Source of the DNA: Owenia fusiformis
Lineage: Eukaryota; Annelida; Polychaeta; Sabellida; Oweniidae
Direction of reading: 5' to 3'
DNA: 64,000 nt
NCBI GenBank assembly: GCA_903813345.2
Contig: CAIIXF020000006.1
Location: 16,868,348 to 16,932,347 of the forward strand
Below the pieces are notes generated by a model that made no database searches, was not told the DNA's origin, and saw only the letters and a program-made list of their open reading frames with translations. The translations under genes and the position numbers were made by a program. Below, piece by piece: positions 40,201-46,854 of the stretch (positions are counted from its first letter, which is position 1; the number at the start of each line of letters is the position of its first letter).

Positions 40201-43200
40201 GGACGAAATTTCTGAAAAAATCATCAAAAAATTAACTTTAAAGTTTACATTATTAATGCGCATGCGCATAATTCTATCGTTTTGAAAATGCTTTTGATTG
40301 GTTGATCAACTAAAATTCACGTGCCATCACTCGTGGCTCACCATGGGGTCTGCATGCTTACGAATATGGTTTCACGATAGCCCTGATAAACAGGCGCAAT
40401 AATCATGGGAATCTCGAAACCGATCCAATATATGACAAAATTAACCAACCAATCAGCGATCAGAGTTTGCAATGATACCGAAAGATAAACCAAGGGTGAA
40501 CGTAATACCCGGATCGTTCGCAAATTGGCGTTCGGTTTTTTACCGCATCCGATTTGAATTAGCCAATAAAACCTCACGCGGTAAAAAATCGACATGATTA
40601 CCCAAGAGTCTAATCAACCAATCGGAGAACAGTTTCTGTTTGATGCTGATAAAAAAATGATGATACGTAAACATCCTCCCCTGCAGCCAATTTCACTAAA
40701 ATGATTTTTAGAATTTCAAGGTTTTACCGTAGATATAATGAGATTTCAGACAGCGATCGGACCAAATTTGGGAGTAAAGAAATGATTTTAGATTAGGAAC
40801 CGGACACAAGCATAATTGAGGACTGGCTACTTGATAAAACTCATCAGTCCGAAGCCCACATCACCGGAGATGTCCTATGGTCCGACGCTTAGGAAAAACA
40901 CTGTCTACCAATAAACTACTACAGGGTTAAAAAGGGTGTCATGTTGCAACATCAAATCATTATTATAGAACTGATTACTTTTCAGAACTGCCTCATTAAA
41001 ACTGTTAAGTGTGTCAGTTACTTACAGTTTACGAGCTTCTCTTCCGTGGGCATGTTGAACAGCTTACAGAATCTCCCCATAGCAGCTTTGAAATCACTCG
41101 TTTCTTCATCTTCAACTAAAATAACAAGTGTTCGGTCATACAAAACATCGTTCCCAACAATTTGGCAGAATATGTATGCATCAAGATATTCAAAAATGAC
41201 AGCGTGTTACATGTTGCACAACATACGAGGGTTGATCCAAAAGTTCTGCAATGTTTGCTCTAAAAATCTGAATTGTTCATATTTGGCCTCAACCACCCTA
41301 TATATAGTAGTTTTATTTTGTGTAAAAATAAGCAATTAATTTGAAAAGTAACGTGGGTATCTGGTTACCATAGCAACATGACAACAGGAGAGATATTTGG
41401 AGAGAGAGAACGACACATTGTAGAGTTGGAAAAAAGTTTACACTTGGAGGGTACCAAACTTATTTCAAAGGTGTCAGTCATGTCTGTTAATCAATTATTT
41501 TTTCATTAGATTTTATGTGTGATGTGATATCAAACATGCTAAAGTTGTCATTGACCTGAAGAATGCCTTACGCTAAATGCAGCCATATAAATATAAAATC
41601 AAGTTTCATTTCGACAATACGCCATTCCATACCTCAATACTTATTCAAACTTCAATGAAAATATGCGCATGCCTTAGCTTATAATTATAAAAACCACTTA
41701 TGACATGTTTTTCTGTACATACCATCAAGTTGTCTTGCACTACATACACTGGCCACCAAGCTCTCTATCTTGCACTTAACAAACTCCATGGCATCTTCCT
41801 CTGCTTCAAATGCAGCTGAAATGAAATGAAATTTAAATTCCATCCATGTTTTAATGTGAAATAGTATGAAAATAAGTGAAATAAGCAGAGTGGATTAACT
41901 TAAACAGGTATGAAAAATTATGAAAAATGGAATATACAGTCTGAAATTGAGGATTCGGGAAAATAGATGTAATCATGTGATCAGTTTTAGCCAGACCAGT
42001 GAGAAACATATTAATGATGTAATAATATTCATTACCCAATGTTTCCATGAGATTTTGTTCCAGCCATTCCCAATCTTGGAATATTTCTTTCTTGCTCCCT
42101 GCTTCAGCAATTGTGTAACTGATCTCTGAGCTAGGAGTGCAATGGAGTATTCTATAGGGCTGTTTCTGTATAGAATAAAACATAAAGAGCATATTTTTAA
42201 AAACATATATCCGTATGTCCATAGTCCAAATTCGTAAATTCGAAACAACCACATGTAATCTTACTGACTGGATATTTATTATTGAGTAAATGCAATCACA
42301 GGCTTTACTTCCAAAAGTCTGTTTATATTGGTATAACTCAAGGCATATTTCACATCATACAGTAGGTAGATATATAACAGTTTAGTATTGTATCGTTTAC
42401 CTTGCTATCAAGAACTGTGTCCAGAGTACCAACCAGGAGTCCTGTAATTCCACCACCTCCATGACCCTTCCTTCTCTGTAGCACAAAGTAAGGGTTGGCT
42501 CTCTCTGTTACCCTGAAAAACAGTATTTTTCCCTTTTTATATTTGAAATTGTAGTACAGTAGAAGCTGTGTAAGTGGAACACTCTCCGTTCTGCCAAAAA
42601 GCGTTCCACTTAGGAGGTGTTCCACTTACGGAGGTTTTGGGTTTGCGGGGATTTAACGAACATACAAGATTAATATAGAGTTGATATGTATCACTGAAAA
42701 TAAGATTCTCCGATCATTGCAGGGCAGCTATATAGCCTTAATTATCCATTTGTTTTACTCAAAAAGGTATCTGACATTCTTAATCCTCCTCATTCTGCCA
42801 AAAATGTTTTCTGACATTCTCAATCCTCCTCATCCTGCCAGTCTCAGACACTAAGATAAGGCAATTAAGTTTTAAAGACTTGTTCCTAATGCTAATAATT
42901 CATTTGTTTTTTAACTGACATTCTTAAGCTTACTTATTAAGTATGAAACAAACAGCAAGAAGTAAGAGGCAAGAGCATCACATGTCCATCTCTTAATCCA
43001 ATTTGCTGAATGATAATCTTATAAAATTCTAATTTGCTAATTATCAAATTAATTAGTGGTAGCATCACATGTTGATCTCTACGGAGGTTAATCCAATTGA
43101 CTATATGGTAATCCATTAAAATCCTAATTTGCCAATTATTTCGTTATTGCCCGTTTTCATACCCAGGTATCACTGTTGGAGGTTAATTTTGTTAACATAA

Positions 43201-44870
43201 GTATCACTATTGAAATTTATGGAAAATTGACTGTTATGTTCCACTTAGCAGGTTAATTTTTCAATATGGGGTGTTCACTGTTCAAGTTTGGAGAGTGGGT
43301 GAAGTGTTGGGAGAGATATTTTCAAAAGCAAGTCAATGTTTCCTTTATATTGAATGAAATCTTATTTTGTTTTTTTTAAAAGAATTGATATATTAGATTA
43401 AATGTAAAAGTGATCAATTTAAAAAGCAGAAAGAAGATGTGATTCTTATAATTCACTGTCCATAAATAGCATAAGAATATAAAAGCAAAAGTAATTACTA
43501 ATGAATACATTGGATAAATTGAAGTTGGCCTTCATATGCCTAATCAAACTATATGTTTTAGTACTTTTATCTGTATTGTCATGTAATATCTCGAATAAGG
43601 TTGCCTTTGAATAGCCCTTCCTACAATGTGTATTTAGGTACAAATGTCCACAACATTTTTAATAAAACATTAACTTTCTTTGAATATATGGTTGAGTGAC
43701 AGGTTGACTTCACATAAATGATTCATGTGATCATACAGTTGTGTTCAAAATGAGCTGTAACCAAACCATACATCTATTTTTTTAAATGATAAAGATGCAG
43801 TATACCATAGGTGTCTCACCCAGACTATCAATGATGCCCCATTATTATTGTTCATATAATATCTCACATACCATCGATATATCTTGACCTTCAACATTCA
43901 TTGACTAGCGATCAAAATCCCTGTTGAGTCATTCAAGCGCCCGTGCGCACCTTTAACCAGGCAGACAATCAGGTTCAATCATGATAAACAAATTAAATGA
44001 CCAATCAGATAACAGGAGGATTTTCTCTGTATATTCAAACTTCAGATTGAATTAATTTCCGCGAAAATAATAAGATCGTCAGTACAATCACACTGAAAGC
44101 ATTGGGATATGGAACTTCTTTGTTTGTTAGTAGATAGGTGAATATGTGGTCATGTGACCAACAAGATGGGGGGACCAAATGCCAACAAGAGCTCTAAAAT
44201 GGTAAGTTATTAACTTTTATATTGAGTTTTCCTGTGAACCTAGGGGTTTACATAGGCTTTGCATAAAAAACCTCCTACCTTGCACCCACCTACAAAAGAC
44301 AAGGCCATTTATATACATATTACATACTGGTAACTAGAAACACAGAGACTACCTACAATCACAACTGACCAAATCAAAATGCTTAAAAACCCCTAGACAA
44401 GGGATTAAATCATCATCACACGTTTCAGCTTACAATGAGAAGGAAATATTCCACTCAGGTAACCATGTATCACCACTCAAGCTTCGTTTTCGTGGATGAC
44501 ACAATGTTACCTTCCATGGAATATTCCTGTATCACATGTTGAAACATTCGATAACTGGGAGTTTCATATCATTTCCTTATTTTTCACAATCAAAGTAATC
44601 CGAAAAATAATTCGAAAGATTCTAGACATATAAAATGCTCGTATAACAACTTTCTCAGACACTGTGACAGTTTCAATTGATATCGTCAGAACTCTTTCAA
44701 TATCGTGTAACCTGATGATGGTAGGCCTATCAGTATCATCTTTTTTAATTTTTATTAACTGCAACTGGGAGGATTTCTGTAAAGAAGTCCAATTATCAAA
44801 TAAACTACAGAATTAAATAAGCATACCATAGTGCATTTGCTAGGAGTACTTCTTCAGGTTTCACCCACAT
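16265..44870 (-). CDS. TBC1D9: TBC1D9-like Rab GTPase-activating protein (3' end outside window)
   Basis: Twenty coding exons join in phase, 669 codons: 44870-44827, 42512-42401, 42159-42036, 41815-41723, 41115-41026, 29390-29257, 29048-28983, 28866-28790, 28527-28465, 28160-27962, 27743-27627, 27006-26915, 19676-19627, 19318-19192, 18943-18835, 18543-18449, 18185-18091, 17861-17715, 17185-17074, 16325-16265. The start [15 protein letters not shown] is typical of TBC1D9. GRAM domain 1 lies in exons 5-8 ([16 protein letters not shown]), and GRAM domain 2 in exons 10-12 ([16 protein letters not shown]). The TBC domain keeps both catalytic fingers: arginine (I525-x2-D528-x2-R531) and glutamine (Y564-x-Q566). 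The end of the TBC domain and the EF-hand region are missing and should lie left of position 1. The family accelerates GTP hydrolysis on Rabs at membranes. Introns 5 (11.6 kb) and 12 (7.2 kb) hold nested plus-strand genes. Confidence 0.93.
20057..20839 (-). pseudogene. Broken mariner transposase
   Basis: The N-terminal part begins [17 protein letters not shown] frameshift near 20745 breaks the first helix-turn-helix ([19 protein letters not shown] continues in another frame). The second helix-turn-helix is intact ([24 protein letters not shown]-like, about 20540-20600). The central block with the first catalytic aspartates is replaced by unrelated sequence (about 20290-20400). The C-terminal [15 protein letters not shown] motif, carrying the third Asp, and the tail to the stop at 20057-20059 remain. 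It cannot be active. Confidence 0.85.
21078..22103. mobile_element. Foldback (long inverted repeat) element inside mariner
   Basis: Two arms of about 450 bp (21078-21530 and 21655-22103) are reverse complements. Outer ends read CACGCCCGGTGATCGTGAA. Each arm carries a G/C homopolymer block ('ggacggaggggggg'). Possible 4-bp AATA target duplication. No coding capacity. It entered the mariner element, so it is the younger of the two. Confidence 0.85.
22287..23400. other. Intron 12 spacer upstream of nested gene
   Basis: No coding region or clear repeat is seen. This stretch should contain the promoter of the plus-strand gene starting at 23402, but I see no convincing TATA box or other core element. 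Confidence 0.35.
23402..25705 (+). CDS. SAM-like, repeat and 8-transmembrane protein of unknown function
   Basis: Single exon, 767 aa, Kozak-like start (acaATGG). Residues 1-70 look like a SAM-type helical bundle ([20 protein letters not shown], ending [11 protein letters not shown]). Residues 70-193 are Gln/His/Pro/Ser-rich. Residues 194-386 hold five tandem repeats of about 38-43 residues, each with [20 protein letters not shown] and a Lys-rich part. Eight hydrophobic helices follow: about 403-424, 432-447, 468-496, 543-563, 588-608, 611-633, 651-675 and 724-746. The membrane part is an internal duplication: after TM3 and TM7 comes the same loop pattern, DxxIHxYGxxCD...CE...THAY (C507/C520 and C686/C698), suggesting one disulfide per loop, plus an N-glycosylation site at N523. 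I do not recognise the family. It is nested antisense in TBC1D9 intron 12, and being intronless suggests origin by retroposition. Confidence 0.85.
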   Translation: MAYLGDFKTWCLTQGLNDNTLQILLDKGFTNINTLRLVTQPLLDTELKIEPLGQHLLLKEAIRKLWLTSAHGGAGGTPIGGSTVPGQSYNDPPPAYNTLALAFNTIKIVNMAPGTGESFPMETFSTSKNAQPPLPGVHPLPTSMAASQAQSSLHQHNQSQGNQSLHKDNQLVHQYRPHNQLRKKQIPKPKNTAKVVHAQASIEDKIAVATEQHPQKHSKAHLAEDATPAATHGAEFVHTHTSIEDKIAVATEQHPQKHSKTKAQQAEEETATHGAEFVHTHTSTKDKIAVATEHHAQKHSKTKTQLAEDTIPAATHGAEFVHTHTTIEDKIAVATEQHPQKHSKTQLTEGATPAATHAAEFVHTHTTIEDKITVATEQHPQKQPKQKPQISYNNPYIKGMTDLTWLSILFCFALLGTSIAAAIYKTSTWKYFNGAWSFILIVFAIINECKIKDSLQDTRAGNKVVARYFKIMSVFLHLTLPICLAMMAMAAYGMYIDREIHIYGKPCDHHIITIMLELKCEHNATSDTTHAYIVGWNTLQAIHTANIVLAYVVFVIVIWALYARYDFVNGRPPITFTDDKERRFIKTSFLFKLTPISFPFLSIIEVIFKTSMWQLFLPAISGCILLISGFHAHNLHFLPEGVQKKKRCKRQIVLLIFSMLACIAMVCVHVSGLFLDNDIHEYGISCDEDYIRYFDYTCELEKTADGSDFITHAYLSHENLNYKQVIHLCIVVLGGLHIMCLFYAVNAGVSFWKKNEAKFNLKESEQI
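23982..24560 (+). repeat. In-frame tandem repeat, about 114-129 bp units, five copies
   Basis: Direct repeats inside the 8-TM gene, each containing 'gaggataagat[ct]gcagtagc'. Unit lengths differ by multiples of three, so the frame is kept. The minus-strand open frame over it is a shadow. Confidence 0.9.
25706..25937. repeat. Inverted-repeat element at 3' end of the 8-TM gene
   Basis: Starts GGTGTAGCCAGGTTTCAGTC followed by G7 and TGCGAT, and ends 'gtcgcaccccctcc...CCTGGTTACGCC'. The inverted ends GGYGTARCCAGG and inner [GC]TGCGA match the element at 37705-37845. It lies directly after the stop codon, so it forms part of the 3'UTR. Confidence 0.65.
26278..26283 (+). terminator. Candidate polyadenylation signal, 8-TM gene
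   Basis: AATAAA about 570 bp after the stop codon, the first strong hexamer downstream on the plus strand. Confidence 0.45.
26525..26740. repeat. Decayed copy of foldback arm
   Basis: Similar to the right arm of the foldback element (about 21850-22065): both read 'gatttatagc/ataacaaa...tattgacttttgca', then 'ttttttaat', and both end 'agatttgttgaattttc'. It is much diverged and lacks the partner arm. Confidence 0.55.
29952..30060. repeat. Dispersed 'acagtaaaacctgt' repeat
   Basis: Starts 'acaataaaacctgtcc', then 'gtggaacactttt...tgttccacttgggaggtgttc'. Same family as the copies at 42554 and 46361. Confidence 0.7.
30424..30526. repeat. Long hairpin element with CG-bearing loop
   Basis: Left arm (30424-30465) and right arm (30485-30526) pair with few mismatches, including the perfect inner stem ATATCAAATATCAACAC. 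The loop is 'gagtgagcgaagcgaatga'. Related 'atatcacacggatatgcgtgagata' words follow to about 30905, so the full element may span 30.40-30.92 kb. Confidence 0.75.
31113..32470 (+). CDS. Secreted fibrinogen-related protein A
   Basis: Two exons, 31113-31500 and 31815-32470 (347 aa), with phase-1 splice (codon GAG split). Residues 1-21 form a signal peptide. Next come a Lys-rich stretch (KKRKKGKK), a Cys-bearing helical region (VCKKSD, MKCCEGN) and a short coiled coil. Residues from about 130 form a fibrinogen C-terminal domain: [68 protein letters not shown] (calcium-binding type loop), and a final CMSWYHWP-region followed by [11 protein letters not shown]. Such proteins (ficolin- or FREP-like) bind carbohydrate or acetyl groups outside the cell and often act in innate immunity. 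The gene lies antisense in TBC1D9 intron 5. AATAAA at 32592-32597 is a likely polyadenylation signal. Confidence 0.87.
32826..33430. repeat. Degenerate tandem repeat, about 100-160 bp units
   Basis: About five copies of a unit with 'cttgtagatgatttcgaaaaaa', 'ggtcaatttgaagcaagttgaaaaa' and 'gaccttgagaatgtcattgaaggtcaaat'. The core word 'gtagatgatt' recurs at about 32903, 33060, 33169, 33272 and 33403. It lies between the two fibrinogen-domain genes. Confidence 0.85.
34207..38965 (+). CDS. Secreted fibrinogen-related protein B
   Basis: Three exons join in phase: 34207-34261, 34822-34983 and 38313-38965 (870 nt, 289 aa). Exon 1 is a hydrophobic signal peptide ([17 protein letters not shown]) with a weak donor (GTTGGT), so its end is less sure. 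Exon 2 encodes a short coiled coil ([24 protein letters not shown]). Exon 3 is a fibrinogen domain closely related to gene A, with calcium-type loop KDNDQDT. The N-terminal half differs from A at about 8 of 127 positions; the last 88 residues differ at about 25. Role and location are as inferred for A. AATAAA at 39085-39090 follows the stop, in a 3'UTR that is itself similar to that of A, showing tandem duplication of the 3' part. Confidence 0.8.
34985..36579. other. Intron of fibrinogen gene B, nothing recognised
   Basis: No exon-like or repeat signal was seen beyond AT-rich sequence. I cannot exclude further small exons of the fibrinogen gene. Confidence 0.3.
36580..36610. repeat. 31-bp palindromic element, copy 1
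   Basis: CATGGGCTTTCAA, a CTAG-type centre, then TTGAAAGCCCATG: a near-perfect palindrome. The whole 31 bp is the exact reverse complement of 45759-45789. Confidence 0.85.
37703..37848. repeat. Inverted-repeat element, TAGCCAG family
   Basis: Reverse complement starts GGCGTAGCCAGCTTTCAGTC, then a G14 run and TGCGATAGCC, matching the element at 25706. The other end reads GGCATACCCAGTGGATTGG next to TGCGATCGCACCCCTCCCCC. Confidence 0.7.
39195..39480. repeat. Low-order 'tcagcactgaatt' repeats
   Basis: The word 'cagcact(g)a' and its variants recur about eight times downstream of fibrinogen gene B. Simple decayed array; no other feature. Confidence 0.5.
39924..40903. mobile_element. Non-autonomous hAT-like element with 8-bp TSD
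   Basis: Ends are CAGTGTTTTTCCTAAG and, at the right, its reverse complement. Perfect 8-bp target duplications TCTACCAA flank it (39916-39923 and 40904-40911). An 8-bp TSD with CAGTG ends is characteristic of hAT. The 980-bp interior has no transposase; subterminal 'ccggactg/cagtccg' words occur at both ends. Located in TBC1D9 intron 5. Confidence 0.9.
42554..43310. repeat. Dispersed 'acagtaaaacctgt' family, extended copy in intron 1
   Basis: Begins 'acagtagaagctgtgtaagtggaac', then 'gcgttccacttaggaggtgttccacttacgg'. A second 'gttccacttagcaggtta' and 'ggggtgttcactgttcaag' occur near 43235-43290. Between them is a 55-bp tandem pair ('ctgacattct[tc]aatcctcctca', about 42772 and 42811). Confidence 0.6.
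43311..44826. other. Remainder of TBC1D9 intron 1
   Basis: No exon, RNA gene or repeat was recognised. AT-rich throughout. Confidence 0.4.
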
Positions 44871-45874
44871 TCTTTTCTACTTGTATTAATTTCCAATAAG
44901 TGAGAAACTAGCAAAAATATACGTCAATGTCTTTATTTTCTGAAAGACGTCCACCATATTGGAATAAACGAGAATTCGATGACGTCATTATTTTTCAAGA
45001 ATAAAATCCTCACTTTAAACGTATATAAACAGCTCATTGAAAAATGAATGATTAGAATATAGTCTATTTGGTGGTTTTGATCATTACTTGATGCCCAAAA
45101 TATGGTTATATTAAGTTTAATTAGTTTTTGAAATCTGATCACATGACTAATTGAAGCGAGATCTCGTTTTTGTAAACAAGGAAGCAAGATTCAGGTTTTA
45201 CATAATTTTGTCATTATTTTTGATTTTGTAGAACAAGATTGCATTGAATAGTAATTCGTTGTGTTCCTAGTCGTTCCATTCTTACCAGAGCACATTTTGA
45301 ATTGTTTAGAATTCAGATCAGACTTCAAAGATGACACGAATGGCTACTCAATAATTGGATTCCTTTAGCAGACTTTCTCAATTTCAAAAGAATCCTTGAC
45401 CTGTTAAATATTGATAGATGTTGCTGATTAAGTTATGTTCAAGCGAATTTTTTCTTGTTCTGTAAATAAAATAGTTGTTTTGAAAAATTAGTAGGTGCCT
45501 GTTGATTCTCCCATGTTACCTTATTCTCCGGCCACAAGTAATTTGGCTAGAGACTCGAGTACAGTGTAACTCCCATGGACTTTCAATTAGAGTTGGTTCT
45601 CCTCATGACCAGAGTCGAGGAGAAAGATTTGTTATTTGCAAATCTCATTTATGGATTTAATTTAATAGGACTCCAAAATTTGAATAGTCTTTGTTATTAA
45701 AATGTTGAACCATATCTAATATAATGTAAAATGGTATCAGTATAATGTATGGTGTAACCATGGGCTTTCAACTAGATTGAAAGCCCATGATGTAACATAC
45801 AGTAATAACTGAATAATTAACAGACTCTTTCATTTTCAGTTGTTTCCTGTCATCTCTAACAGTGATTAAGTTCT
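44871..45874. promoter_or_regulatory. Shared divergent promoter region, TBC1D9/GLRX2
   Basis: About 1 kb separates the two divergent start codons, so both promoters should lie here. I see no clear TATA box or CpG-rich island. Near 45860 'tctctaacag' could be a splice acceptor, implying a GLRX2 5'UTR exon further left. A 31-bp palindrome (45759-45789) lies within. Confidence 0.45.
45759..45789. repeat. 31-bp palindromic element, copy 2
   Basis: Exact reverse complement of 36580-36610. A more decayed relative ('cccatggactttcaattag') lies near 45571. Confidence 0.85.
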
Positions 45875-46854
45875 ATGAACAGTTTACGCACACTGGTAAA
45901 GTGCACTGGAAGCAGTCTGCTAAGAGTGTCACAACGTAACATCATGGGGTCACTGTTTTCATCCGATACAGGATCATCTAACCCAGAGCTAGAACAATTT
46001 GTTAAGGAAAAGATTAATGGAAATTGTGTCATGGTTTTCTCCAAAACTACCTGTGGATTTTGTCGGATGGCTAAAGAAACATTGAATAATGCTGGAGCTA
46101 CGTATGAAGCCTTAGAGATCAATAATCGACCAGATGCTTATGAAATACAAAGTATCTTAGGAAAGATGACAGGCTCTACTACGGTAATGTATATAGTTCA
46201 TAATTATGCAAGAATTAGGATATAATGTCTGATTAATAGCTCAAGTATAACATGTCTTACTGTAAATTGCTATACTGTATAGTTGGCAATAACATCATGT
46301 CTTAGAGTTCAAAGACTCGTCATTCTCTAGGTTTTTCTTACACACAGTGCTAGATCATTATACAGTAAAACCTGTCTAAGTGGAAACCTATGGTAAAAAG
46401 TGTTCCACTTTGGAGGTGTTCCTCTTGTAGAGGTTCATTTAAGATCAAGTAAATTGGTCCTGGGACTCTGAAAAGTGTTCCACTTGGGAGGTGTTCCTCT
46501 TGTAGAGGTTCATTTAAGATCAAGTAAAGTCCTGGGACTCTGAAAAGTGTTCCACTTGGGAGGTGTTCCTCTTGTAGAGGTTCATTTAAGATCAAGTAAA
46601 TTAGTCGTGGGACTCTGAAAAGTGTTCCACTTCCAAACAAATGTGTTCCACTTATAGAGATGTTTCACTCAATGGGTTTCATTGTATTTAAATAAACAAA
46701 TCAAATGAAAACATCTAAATTTTTGTATTTACAGGTACCAAGAGTTTTCATCAATGGAAAGTGTATAGGAGGGGGTAGCGAGACTAAATCACTTCACAAT
46801 GCTGGGAAACTTATTCCAATGATAGAAGACTGTGGAATTAAAGCAAGCTTGTGA
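45875..46854 (+). CDS. GLRX2: Glutaredoxin-2-like protein, probably mitochondrial
   Basis: Two exons, 45875-46183 and 46735-46854 (142 aa), phase 0. Residues 1-23 are basic/Ser/Leu-rich without acidic residues, fitting a mitochondrial presequence. A second Met (24) would give a shorter, cytosolic form. The glutaredoxin domain follows: FSKTTCGFCRMAK with the active site C60-G-F-C63, the cis-proline TTVPRVFINGK, and the glutathione-binding CIGGGSET. C51 and the C in EDCGI correspond to the structural disulfide pair of vertebrate GLRX2. The enzyme reduces protein-glutathione mixed disulfides. CGFC resembles a dithiol variant of the monothiol CGFS site, so assignment to GLRX2 rests on the whole domain and presequence. 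Confidence 0.9.
46361..46680. repeat. 'acagtaaaacctgt' element with 72-75-bp tandem units
   Basis: Starts 'tacagtaaaacctgtctaagtgg'. The word 'gtgttccactt' then recurs at 46400, 46475, 46547 and 46622, with 'ggaggtgttcctcttgtagagg' between. It ends 'gtttcactcaatgggtttcattgta'. Lies in the GLRX2 intron. Confidence 0.9.
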
